A stretch of DNA of 64,000 nt, from NCBI GenBank assembly GCA_023144005.1, contig JAGLGN010000016.1, positions 1-64,000 on the forward strand. Direction: 5' to 3'. The position numbers and the translations under genes were made by a program. The DNA is from a bacterium (lineage in GTDB: Bacteria; AUK180). Below, one piece after another: positions 8,684 to 18,045 of this stretch (positions are counted from its first letter, which is position 1; every line of letters starts with the position of its first letter). Below the pieces are notes generated by a model, which was given only the letters and a program-made list of their open reading frames with translations, did no database searches and had not been told where the DNA came from.

Positions 8684-9432
8684 TGGTTTGGATCATTGCA
8701 GGTATCGTTGTCTTTCTAATACTTAATGCTATCAAGATCATACCGGAATATGAAAGAGCAATTATATTCCGCTTGGGTAGATTGCTGAAAACCCCGAAAG
8801 GACCGGGACTATTCTTGATCTTTCCCTTCGTGGACCAGATGAAGAGAGTGTCCTTGAGAACGATCGTCCTTGATGTTCCCCCTCAGGATATTATCACCAA
8901 GGATAATGTTTCGGTGAATGTCAACGCTGTTGTTTATTTTCGCGTTGTTGACGCGAATAGGGCGATCGTAGAAGTTGAGAATTTTAAATACGCTACTTCA
9001 CAGCTTGCACAGACCACACTCAGATCTATTCTCGGACAGTCTGAGCTCGATGAATTGCTATCAGAGAGAGAAAATATCAATAAGGAACTTCAGAAAATAC
9101 TCGACCTGGCAACTGACCCATGGGGTATCAAGGTCGGTATGGTTGAAGTGAAGCAGGTGGATCTCCCCGAATCAATGAGGCGTTCCATGGCATATCAGGC
9201 GGAAGCCGAAAGAGAAAGAAGGGCCAAGATCATCCATGCGAAGGGTGAACTTCAGGCCAGTGAAACCTTGAGAAGCGCAGCGGAAATACTCTCAGGAGAC
9301 CCGAATGGTATCCAGTTGAGATATCTTCAGGCATTGACCGAGATATCGGCAGATAACAATTCAACGATCATTTTCCCTCTGCCTATTGACCTGTTCAAGC
9401 CATTTCTCGAGAAATATCATGATAAAAAGTAA
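8680..9432 (+). CDS. Slipin / SPFH (Band 7) protein
   Basis: 250 residues: N-terminal membrane helix (1-17), then a stomatin-type SPFH domain ([54 protein letters not shown]) and a coiled-coil tail ([17 protein letters not shown]). Family members form large oligomeric membrane scaffolds with NfeD partners. Translationally coupled to the upstream small NfeD gene by a 4-nt overlap and followed 12 nt later by an HU gene with its own strong ribosome site. Confidence 0.92.
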   Translation: MMVWIIAGIVVFLILNAIKIIPEYERAIIFRLGRLLKTPKGPGLFLIFPFVDQMKRVSLRTIVLDVPPQDIITKDNVSVNVNAVVYFRVVDANRAIVEVENFKYATSQLAQTTLRSILGQSELDELLSERENINKELQKILDLATDPWGIKVGMVEVKQVDLPESMRRSMAYQAEAERERRAKIIHAKGELQASETLRSAAEILSGDPNGIQLRYLQALTEISADNNSTIIFPLPIDLFKPFLEKYHDKK

Positions 9433-9444
9433 GGAGGCATATAC

Positions 9445-9711
9445 ATGACCAAGAACGAATTAGCGGAAAAAATTGCCCGTGAATTGAACGTGACCGTAGT
9501 TCAGGGAAAGGAGATCATCGGGATCATACTTGATGAGATGAAGAATGCTCTGGTAAGCGGGAAAAGTATACAATTAAGAGGCCTCGGAAGTTTCATAGTA
9601 AAAGAAAGACAAGCAATGAAGAGGAAACACCCGGGAACGGGAAAGATAATCACCATACCGAAACAGAAAGTAGTCCGCTTCATACCCGGAAAATCCATTA
9701 AGAAATTGTAA
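9445..9711 (+). CDS. HU-family DNA-binding protein
   Basis: 88 residues, the normal length for HU/IHF-family nucleoid proteins. Visible: N-terminal helical dimer part (MTKNELAEKIAREL), the core GLGSFIVKERQA, and the DNA-binding arm region RKHPGTGKIITIPKQKV followed by VRFIPGKSIKKL. Preceded by a strong AAGGAGG site. The start of a truncated R2 element lies just past its stop codon. Lone HU-type gene in the window; HU versus IHF subunit cannot be separated, but HU is the simplest call. Confidence 0.92.
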   Translation: MTKNELAEKIARELNVTVVQGKEIIGIILDEMKNALVSGKSIQLRGLGSFIVKERQAMKRKHPGTGKIITIPKQKVVRFIPGKSIKKL

Positions 9712-9724
9712 TCAGGCACACTGG

Positions 9725-9786
9725 TTCGTTGGTATTGACTCAAATCTAAACATTCTATTGTTATGGTATTTATGAATCAGACCACT
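9725..9786 (+). mobile_element. R2 half-element at start of lipoprotein gene
   Basis: This 62-nt stretch matches the reverse complement of the left arm of the 272-bp R2 element at 14325-14393 (shared blocks GTTCGTTGG, TTGACT, AAATCTAAACATTC, ATTGT, GTATTTATGAATCAG). It runs from just after the HU stop codon into the first codons of the next gene, so the lipoprotein start codon lies inside the element terminus. Confidence 0.7.
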
Positions 9787-10209
9787 ACGCCATTATTCTT
9801 ATTTATTATGGCTGTGTTACTGCTTTCCTCTTGTCATAGTGAATATTGGATCGAGGATCCCTCCCCTTTTTATATCGATCATATGGGCAAAGCTATTGAT
9901 CTGTATAGGGATGGAATGTTCGCCGACTCACTCATCACACTTGACTTCATTCAATTAGGAGAGAGCAGGTATTTTCATAAGGATTATTATACAATGCTGA
10001 ATTTTCTCCAATTACACTGGTTTGAAAGCGCTCTGAAGATCGCCAAGGAAATACTCCCCTATTCCCAGGATGATGAATCTACATTCATGATACATTATGT
10101 AAGATTGACCTGCCGCAAGGAATTGGAAACGATCAGCCGGCGCGAGTTGAGGATGCTGGAGGGCATACGCCTGCACAAAGAACAGATCTTGGCGGATTAT
10201 GGATTCTAA
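9772..10209 (+). CDS. Lipoprotein of unknown function
   Basis: 145 residues from the ATG at 9772, with a hydrophobic signal and lipobox LLSSC (Cys at residue 21). The mature part is helical with a repeat-like pattern suggestive of two or three TPR-like helices (Asp/Tyr/Leu-rich, 'MLNFLQLHWFESALKIAKEIL'-type segments), but no family is recognised. The start codon sits inside an R2 terminal repeat and has no Shine-Dalgarno site; an ATG three codons earlier is the alternative. The stop overlaps the purN start by 11 nt, so the two genes are coupled. Gene real, function unknown. Confidence 0.7.
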   Translation: MNQTTTPLFLFIMAVLLLSSCHSEYWIEDPSPFYIDHMGKAIDLYRDGMFADSLITLDFIQLGESRYFHKDYYTMLNFLQLHWFESALKIAKEILPYSQDDESTFMIHYVRLTCRKELETISRRELRMLEGIRLHKEQILADYGF

Positions 10210-10795
10210 AGGGATCGCTGTCTTCATTTCAGGAAGAGGGTCAAATATGAACGCCCTTATAGAAAGAAGTAAGGCAGGCGACCTTGTCCCGAAAATAAAT
10301 ATGGTATATTCGAATAGAAGCGATGCCGCCGGCCTGACGATGTCCAAGAATGAGGGAATACCTGCGTTTTCATTTCCCTTCAAAGTAAAGAATCGCGGCC
10401 GTCTTCTCGGCCTTCTTAGTGATCATGGAGTAGAATTGATCGCCCTTGCCGGTTTCATGAGAATAATTCCCCCTTCTTTCTTAAAGGACTTCTCCCACCC
10501 GGTACTCAATATCCACCCGTCTCTTCTGCCTTCTTTCAAAGGGCTTGACGCACAGAAACAGGCATTCAAAGCCGGAGTAAAAATGTCTGGAGCAACCGTT
10601 CACTTTGTCGATGAGTCCCTTGACGGCGGGGAGATAATAATGCAGGAATGCATCGATATCTCGATGCATCAAAATGTGGAAGCGGTCGCAGACGCCATCT
10701 TAGAGATCGAACACAAATTATATTACAAAGCAGTAAATGCTGTCTGGAATAAAACATACTCCATAGCGGAGAGAAGGATCATCCTTGAAGATTAG
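10199..10795 (+). CDS. purN: Phosphoribosylglycinamide formyltransferase
   Basis: 198 residues, full-length PurN: transfers formyl from 10-formyl-tetrahydrofolate to GAR in de novo purine synthesis. Visible: ISGRGSNMNAL (phosphate-binding start), LAGFMRIIP, catalytic Asn-His in NIHPSLLPSFKG, and the GATVHFVDESLDGGEII block containing the catalytic Asp. No other pur genes are adjacent; it is sandwiched, with 11-nt overlaps on both sides, between a lipoprotein and a nucleotidyltransferase gene. Confidence 0.95.
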   Translation: MDSKGIAVFISGRGSNMNALIERSKAGDLVPKINMVYSNRSDAAGLTMSKNEGIPAFSFPFKVKNRGRLLGLLSDHGVELIALAGFMRIIPPSFLKDFSHPVLNIHPSLLPSFKGLDAQKQAFKAGVKMSGATVHFVDESLDGGEIIMQECIDISMHQNVEAVADAILEIEHKLYYKAVNAVWNKTYSIAERRIILED

Positions 10796-11684
10796 ATCAT
10801 CCAAAGAATTTGTCTCATCCTTCTTTCGGAAAAATACTACAGCTGCGGTAAGCTCTGAATTCATAAGAGAAAACGGCCTCGTGGGATTCTCCAATGCGGG
10901 AGATGAGTACAGGGATGAGCTGCGTACCTGGGAAGTCCGCAAGATGCGGCTGAATGCTCTGTTGAATGAGTTGCTCGATCGTTTTCCCGAAATAAACTTT
11001 ACCCCCTGGAAGGGCAAGGCGCTTGAAGGGCTGTATCCTTCCGGATCAATAAGGATATACTCTGATATTGATCTGCTGGTCACTAAAAATGACTTCCGCA
11101 AATTAAGATCATTCCTTCCAAGAGAGAATGAGAGCTTGATCTTCCGAAAAAGCGGGCTTGAGATCGAGATAAAATATGATTTTCTCGACAGGTTCTTCTC
11201 TTTCTTTATGCCCTTTGAAAGACAGAAGACTCTAAAAGGCATTCTCGGCAAATTAGGCGAAGACGGATTGAATCCGTATCATGTTTTCATCCTTCTTTCA
11301 ATTCATAATCTTGCCCATATGTTCTCCCGCCTTGACAGGTTTTTCGACCTTTATTTCCTTTCTTCTTCCGAGGATTTCAAGTGGGCGGAACTCATGGCGG
11401 AGGCAAGAAGATTGAAGGCGGACAAATATGTGAGATATAATATCGCATTGATGGGACTTCTGGAATTCCCCATCGGAAAGGAAGCGGTACTCAATTCCTT
11501 TGAAAAGAATGTGCTGGCCCGGATGTATTCAAGGCAAAGAGCATTATATCGGATCGGACTCGTAATACTTAATCTTAATCCCATCGCCGCATTTCTCTTC
11601 GTCGCTCAGAAGGCGCTTTTCCTGGATATCCCTTATACCAGAAAGGTAATCAAGCAATTTCGCGCCAGGAGAAAAAGAAAGTGA
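10785..11684 (+). CDS. Nucleotidyltransferase-fold protein (NTP_transf_5 type)
   Basis: 299 residues with the pattern of the 'uncharacterised nucleotidyltransferase' family: WKGKALEGLYP, then YSDIDLLV carrying the DxD metal pair, then EIEIKYDF as the third acidic strand. In this family such proteins often sit near glycan or peptide-modification genes, but here the neighbours are purN and an acylphosphatase, so the substrate is open. Start is a TTG at 10785 with GAAGGA about 7 nt upstream, overlapping purN by 11 nt. It overlaps the acylphosphatase start by 4 nt. Confidence 0.7.
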   Translation: MKIRSSKEFVSSFFRKNTTAAVSSEFIRENGLVGFSNAGDEYRDELRTWEVRKMRLNALLNELLDRFPEINFTPWKGKALEGLYPSGSIRIYSDIDLLVTKNDFRKLRSFLPRENESLIFRKSGLEIEIKYDFLDRFFSFFMPFERQKTLKGILGKLGEDGLNPYHVFILLSIHNLAHMFSRLDRFFDLYFLSSSEDFKWAELMAEARRLKADKYVRYNIALMGLLEFPIGKEAVLNSFEKNVLARMYSRQRALYRIGLVILNLNPIAAFLFVAQKALFLDIPYTRKVIKQFRARRKRK

Positions 11685-11968
11685 AAGAAGTGAACAGATC
11701 GATCTTAATAACGGTCTCGGGCAGGGTTCAGGGTGTGGCTTTCCGGCATTATACCGTTAAAAAGGCGGTCGAGCTTGAGCTGACAGGATATGTGAGAAAT
11801 CTCTATGACGGCAGAACGGTAGAGATACTGGCGGAAGGTACGGAAGAATCACTGAACGATCTGCTTGAGTGGGCGAATATCGGACCAGGATCTGCTGTGG
11901 TAGATAATGTGCGAACACTTTGGGATGACGCCTCCGGGCAATTTGATTGCTTTTCAATAAGGTATTAG
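11681..11968 (+). CDS. acyP: Acylphosphatase
   Basis: 95 residues; hydrolyses acyl-phosphates. The signature GRVQGVAFRHY carries the phosphate loop and the catalytic Arg, and VRNLYDGRTVEI carries the catalytic Asn. Length is typical. GTG start overlapping the previous stop as GTGA, so it is the last gene of the purN cluster before a repeat mosaic. Confidence 0.93.
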   Translation: MKEVNRSILITVSGRVQGVAFRHYTVKKAVELELTGYVRNLYDGRTVEILAEGTEESLNDLLEWANIGPGSAVVDNVRTLWDDASGQFDCFSIRY

Positions 11969-12059
11969 AGTGCAGTGCAAAAGAAAGTGTGAAGTGTGAA
12001 GTGGGAAGTGTGAAGTGTAAAGTGGGAAAATACAATGAAGAATGACGCTGCGCGAACGA
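11969..12059. repeat. AAGTGTG-type tandem repeats
   Basis: Between acyP and ligA lie about six imperfect tandem copies of a 7-10 nt unit of the form AAGTGTG or AAGTGGG (about 11980-12027). No gene is seen. Confidence 0.6.
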
Positions 12060-12088
12060 TTGACATTGTATTTATGGAAGAGTACACT
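12060..12088 (+). promoter_or_regulatory. Promoter of ligA, overlapping an R2-like terminus
   Basis: TTGACA (12060-12065), 17-nt spacer, TACACT (12083-12088). The spacer and -10 box coincide with an R2-like terminal motif (TTTATGGAAGAGTACACT, 12071-12088). The ATG is 11 nt past the -10 box with no Shine-Dalgarno site, so the mRNA has a leader of about 5 nt or none. Confidence 0.55.
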
Positions 12089-12090
12089 AG

Positions 12091-14076
<1,986 letters not shown>

Positions 14077-14324
14077 CAAAGGCCCAGTGGACCCAGTAGC
14101 CCAGCGGCCCAGTGTCCCAGTAAAAATGCAAACAATATCCACATCCGTAACCGGAAAAACAATATTTCGTTTAACACTTTAATTCTCCTGTTCCAATCAT
14201 ATCACGCCGCACCCCAATCAAGATATGGGACATGTCGTACGCCGCAGGCGTTCGTCTGTCCCGATGTAAAAGTTCCAAGCAAAGAGTTGACAGGAAGCGA
14301 AGCGTGTAAACTCTTTGCCCCGCA
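14077..14324. repeat. Intergenic region: CCCAGT repeats, partial R1 and hairpins
   Basis: Starts with tandem CCCAGTGGA-type nonamers (about 14081-14120). A 5' fragment of repeat R1 follows at 14131-14173 (ATCCGTAACCGG and CAATATTTCG blocks), then unrelated sequence with two strong hairpins: 14227-14262 (GGGACA/TGTCCC outer stem with an imperfect 10-bp inner stem) and 14279-14318 (perfect GCAAAGAGTT/AACTCTTTGC). No gene is seen. Confidence 0.6.
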
Positions 14325-14596
14325 GTGTTCTGATTCATAAATACGATGACAATGGAATGTTTAGATTTAAGTCAACTCCAACGAACAATGAGTGCGGTGT
14401 ACCCTTAGTGGTACATAAGCAAAGAGAGAGGAAGAAATTGACCAAAGATGATATTCCCTTCGGGCTGAAGCTCTTTTTCCGTCTTCTGCGTTGCTCGTTG
14501 CTTACATACCGCAATGGGTATGCGCCGTTCCTAGCGCCTTGAATGCGGAATAAAATTAGCATCTGCCATTGTTACCGTCTTTATGAATCAGAGCAC
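14325..14596. mobile_element. Element R2, 272 bp with 31-bp terminal inverted repeats
   Basis: Left end 14325-14355 and right end 14566-14596 are inverted repeats matching at 27 of 31 positions, each carrying CTGATTCATAAA / TTTATGAATCAG. Inside each arm is a hairpin with a 6-bp stem and 6-nt loop: TGTACC/GGTACA (14398-14415) and CATACC/GGTATG (14505-14522). The whole unit is close to a long imperfect palindrome and has no coding potential, which fits a miniature inverted-repeat (MITE-like) element. Half copies occur at 9725 and 24785. Confidence 0.75.
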
Positions 14597-14811
14597 ATAA
14601 TCACACGGAAACATTCTTAACATCTGCAATAATATATTGATTGTCCCTGAAAAAGAGAATGGGAAGGTGCGTGGTTTGAAAGGAGGGGGGGGGGTATGAG
14701 TGCACCTTCCCAAGTTTGTTATTGTGTGTGTGAAAGAACACATTATATACAGCAACATCCGTGCCAATATCTTTTCTCCCAACACATCTAGAATAACGCC
14801 ATTTTGCTTTC
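14597..14811. repeat. Intergenic region with G10 tract inside an inverted repeat
   Basis: A partial R3-like stretch (14597-14632) is followed by an 11-bp inverted repeat, TGGGAAGGTGC (14660-14670) and GCACCTTCCCA (14702-14712), whose 31-nt interior holds an uninterrupted run of ten G (14685-14694). No gene is supported. Confidence 0.55.
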
Positions 14812-16290
14812 TCAGGAATGTGGACTTATATTCCACTTTGTGGAATATTTTTCCATTAACTCGTATTTCTTTACCAATTTATAGAAATATGACCTGTCGA
14901 TACCGGAGATCTTGATGATGGTCTTGATATCCCATCCGTACTTCCTTATGAGGTTCTCCAGATATTCTCTGATAATTTCATCCTTCCAGTACTTAACTAC
15001 CGTCTTCATCGGTTGTTCAATATTTATTGTTATATTTGATATCCCGCCGACATTTTCTATATCTTCGATATCCTTGGAAAAAAGGATGTCTTTCGGCCCT
15101 AATGTTTTCTCAGAAGATATGATGATCGCTTTTTCGATGATATGCTCCAATTCTCTTATATTCCCGGGAAAGGAATATCTGAGTATTTTATGCTCTGCAT
15201 GTTCGGAAAGGCCCTTTACTTCTTTACCGTGTATTCTATTGAAACGGTCGATAAAATAGTATGCGAGTGGAAGAATATCCTCCTTCCTTTCCTTCAGTGG
15301 AGGAAGATGTATGTGAAACACATTTAATCGGAAATACAGGTCTTTTCTAAATCTTTTTTCCTTGACTAAGCGGGGTAACTCCTGATTTGTTGCTGCGATA
15401 AGGCGAAAGTCTATCGGTATCGTTGTAGTGCTCCCCAGACGCCGAATACTTCGCTCTTCCAGGACACGAAGCAATTTGGCCTGAAGATCATAGGGCAGAT
15501 CCCCTATTTCATCCAGAAATAGTGTCCCTTCGCTGGAGAGCTCGAAAAGGCCTCTTTTAGAGGTGTAAGCTCCGGAGAATGCACCCTTTTCATAGCCGAA
15601 TAATTCACTCTCAAGAAGCTCATGCGGTATAGAAGAACAGTTGATCGCCATGAAATGGCCATCGCGCCGAGGAGAAAGTTCGTGTATCGCTTGAGAGATC
15701 ACATCCTTTCCTGTACCGGTCTCCCCTGTTATCAATAGACTTGTGGAAGTTTTCGCCACACTCTCCATCTCCTTGAATATTCGCTGCATCTCTTTTGAGG
15801 TACCGATAATATTTGCTGATATAGCAGGAGTTGCCGATGACGCAGGCGTCTTGGAATCCTTCTTAACGCCGTTGTCTCTCTGCTTAATGTACTTCTCAAA
15901 AATAATATTAAATCTCACAAGGTTAACGGGTTTATTGATTATATCAAATGCACCGGCTTTGATGAGTGACAGCAAGAAATTCCTCTCCTTTGAGTCGGTG
16001 ATTACAAGAGTTGGCGCATTGAAGAGAGTGGAATATTTTTCCACATATGCTTTTTCCTCCTTGCTGTTGATCTCTGCGATAAGAAGATCGTACTTCTTTT
16101 TTTTGAGATGCTTCACCGCTTCCTCATGGCCGGCTACCTGTCCGGTGTTTATGCCTTCGCCCAATAGATATTGATATACAATGCTCATCTGCGGGTTTGA
16201 TGTATCGATAATAAGGACATTTATTGATCTTCTAGCCGATTCGATATATAACTCCCTTTGTTTCGGGGAAGACTTGATAGTTGAGATCAT
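14812..16290 (-). CDS. NtrC-like regulator with degenerate receiver
   Basis: About 492 residues: an atypical receiver (about 25-140), AAA+ domain with Walker A GETGTGKD and Walker B LFLDEIGDL, and a C-terminal Fis-like DNA-binding region (IKTIIKISGIDRSYFYKLVKKY). In the receiver the acidic pair is reduced to IIDTSN and the phospho-acceptor position reads LIAEINS, with Glu in place of Asp; the conserved Lys (NKPV) remains. The sigma-54 loop reads GAFSGA instead of GAFTGA. It follows, and overlaps, a kinase-like gene lacking its His. Likely a sigma-54 activator regulated other than by phosphotransfer. ATG at 16290 chosen; a TTG at 16299 is possible. Confidence 0.85.
   Translation of the reverse strand: MISTIKSSPKQRELYIESARRSINVLIIDTSNPQMSIVYQYLLGEGINTGQVAGHEEAVKHLKKKKYDLLIAEINSKEEKAYVEKYSTLFNAPTLVITDSKERNFLLSLIKAGAFDIINKPVNLVRFNIIFEKYIKQRDNGVKKDSKTPASSATPAISANIIGTSKEMQRIFKEMESVAKTSTSLLITGETGTGKDVISQAIHELSPRRDGHFMAINCSSIPHELLESELFGYEKGAFSGAYTSKRGLFELSSEGTLFLDEIGDLPYDLQAKLLRVLEERSIRRLGSTTTIPIDFRLIAATNQELPRLVKEKRFRKDLYFRLNVFHIHLPPLKERKEDILPLAYYFIDRFNRIHGKEVKGLSEHAEHKILRYSFPGNIRELEHIIEKAIIISSEKTLGPKDILFSKDIEDIENVGGISNITINIEQPMKTVVKYWKDEIIREYLENLIRKYGWDIKTIIKISGIDRSYFYKLVKKYELMEKYSTKWNISPHS
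14828..14852 (+). terminator. Hairpin plus T-run on the plus strand
   Basis: ATATTCCA (14828-14835) and TGGAATAT (14841-14848) form an 8-bp stem with loop CTTTG, followed by a T-run to 14852. It would stop plus-strand transcription coming from the repeat region into the convergent regulator gene; it lies inside that gene's last codons. It is the only classical-looking intrinsic terminator I found. Confidence 0.45.
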
Positions 16291-17569
16291 GCATTTCAAA
16301 TACCTTTCTTGTAAAAAAGATCCTCAGCGCTGATGAGGGATTATTGAGGCTTTCCAGGGGATGCTCCTGCATCTCAAGTATCCTTTCCCGGCATTTTTTG
16401 CCGCAGGCGCTCTCTATCTCAATATGTTTTTCATTGATTCGAATGATAAATTCCTTATTCTCCGAGGCGAGATTCAATGTATCCTTCAAAAGCAGCTCAA
16501 ATGCCTTTTTGAATAATTGTATATCGTATTTGAAATGCGACCATTTCGAAGTGTAATCCTTCTTTACGCGGATCCCTTTTTCGATTATAACTCCTTTTTG
16601 CTCAAGCAGTATATAATCAAATAAGGTCGGCAGGTCGTAATTAGAGCGGACAAGAGTTCCCGAATCCTTTTCCATGCGGGAAAGCCCGTCGATCAGATCG
16701 CAATTTTCCAGTATCTTCGCGACCTCGTCCTTCAAAGGCTGAAACGCCATACTCATATCCGTCTTGCCATCCTTCAAGAGCTGTACATATCCGTCAATAA
16801 CGGAAATAGAATCCTTCAAGGTGCGAGTAAAAAGATTGCCGAAGCACTCCTTCTGCGAGTACATCTCCATAAGTTTCTTATCAAGCTCGCTTATTCTCTC
16901 TTCCTCTCTACCCAGGATAAACAAGGTGGCGACGAAATACAAAAACGGTTCGATCATCCCCCTGTCAGTGATCTGAGATTCCGGTATAAGGAATGCGGCT
17001 ACGAAAGGGTCTTCGAGTATTTTAAAGCAGAGGTGATCCACACCGCCGATATTTATCTTTCCGGATCTGCTGAGCTGCTCGAGGTCAAGGATCTTATTCG
17101 GCGCTATATCGGTTTTGCCGTTGATATCAGCGGTTATGACCACATTGTCAATAAGAGCGATAAAGGAATTTATGGAGAAGCGCTTATTCAGCCGTACAAT
17201 AATATTTTCAGCGGTCCTTCTCTCAAATGTATCGGAGGTTTCAACACCCGAATGTTTTTTGCCTATATTGAATCCGTAAAAGACCTTATCCATAATGGAG
17301 GAAAGAGATTGGTCCAAGTCATAATAGGAAAGTGTAACGAATGTATATTTCTGATCTTCGGGTTTGTAAAATTGGATCGAGGTGTTACCTAATTCCGGTA
17401 TTATCCTCTGCATATGGGTGAAGTGTTCCCCTGTGGCATCGAATTCCTTCAGCAGGGCCTTCAGAAATCCCTTTAACTCACTGAAATATTCATTTGTGAA
17501 TGGTAGATCTCCTGAACTTAAGACCTTCTTGACATTGCCTTTTTCTGCTAAAAAAGAAAAATTTAACAC
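16232..17569 (-). CDS. Degenerate histidine-kinase-like protein
   Basis: 445 residues, no transmembrane segment. The middle (about 60-230) looks like a GAF/PAS-type sensory region. At about 245-270 the stretch TRTLKDSISVIDGYVQLL aligns with a HisKA dimerisation helix (normal form SHELRTPLTVIxGYxxLL), but the phospho-accepting His is Arg or Thr here. The C-terminal region (about 330-445) has the size of an ATPase domain, with no recognisable N-box or G-box. It is therefore probably not a kinase but a dimeric sensor partner. It lies in an operon and overlaps the NtrC-like gene by about 59 nt. GTG start assumed. Confidence 0.6.
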   Translation of the reverse strand: MLNFSFLAEKGNVKKVLSSGDLPFTNEYFSELKGFLKALLKEFDATGEHFTHMQRIIPELGNTSIQFYKPEDQKYTFVTLSYYDLDQSLSSIMDKVFYGFNIGKKHSGVETSDTFERRTAENIIVRLNKRFSINSFIALIDNVVITADINGKTDIAPNKILDLEQLSRSGKINIGGVDHLCFKILEDPFVAAFLIPESQITDRGMIEPFLYFVATLFILGREEERISELDKKLMEMYSQKECFGNLFTRTLKDSISVIDGYVQLLKDGKTDMSMAFQPLKDEVAKILENCDLIDGLSRMEKDSGTLVRSNYDLPTLFDYILLEQKGVIIEKGIRVKKDYTSKWSHFKYDIQLFKKAFELLLKDTLNLASENKEFIIRINEKHIEIESACGKKCRERILEMQEHPLESLNNPSSALRIFFTRKVFEMHDLNYQVFPETKGVIYRIG

Positions 17570-17589
17570 AGGACTCTAATTTACCTCTT

Positions 17590-18045
17590 TTATATAAGCC
17601 AGAGAGAAAGTATCTCCAGATTCTTATTCGTTTGGCGAAGCCTCATTGAGAGGGTCTGGATAACGAGTTCGAGAAATTTATTGGCAAGATCAGGTTTTTC
17701 CTTTCTCAACTTGTCATAACCCTTTCTTTCCATAATGAGAAGCTTCGAGTCCTCAAAACTCCTTACAGTCGCGGATCTGGGGTAATTATCAAAGAGGGAC
17801 ATCTCACCAAAGAGTTCGCCCTTCTCAAGGATCTTCAATGTCTGATCCTCTCCCATCACCTCTCGCTCAACCCTGACCTTTCCGTCGACCAGCAGGAAGA
17901 GTTCCTGTCCTTCCGATTGTTCATTGACGATTATCTCATTAACTTTGAACAGTTTTTCTTCAAAATACTCTATAAACCCTTTAAGGTCGGTATCGTTCCA
18001 CTGTCCGAAACCTTCAAATTTCTTAAGATCAGAATATTCCTTCAT
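17590..18045 (-). CDS. Cyclic-nucleotide-binding-domain protein
   Basis: 151 residues made almost entirely of one cNMP-binding (CAP_ED) beta-barrel: EGQELFLLVDGKVRVER, then the phosphate-binding cassette GELFGEMSLFDNYPRSATVRS, whose Arg would contact the nucleotide phosphate. No DNA-binding domain is present, so it is not a CRP-type regulator; a free-standing regulatory subunit acting on partner proteins is more likely. GAGGAG-type ribosome site precedes the ATG, and the gene overlaps the upstream TPR gene by 17 nt. Nearest functional partners are the kinase-like and NtrC-like genes downstream. Confidence 0.88.
   Translation of the reverse strand: MKEYSDLKKFEGFGQWNDTDLKGFIEYFEEKLFKVNEIIVNEQSEGQELFLLVDGKVRVEREVMGEDQTLKILEKGELFGEMSLFDNYPRSATVRSFEDSKLLIMERKGYDKLRKEKPDLANKFLELVIQTLSMRLRQTNKNLEILSLWLI

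Noticed and set aside
14315-14542. Plus- and minus-strand frames of about 75 residues inside R2
   Set aside because: They lie in a near-palindromic element, are not conserved among R2 copies and lack ribosome sites.
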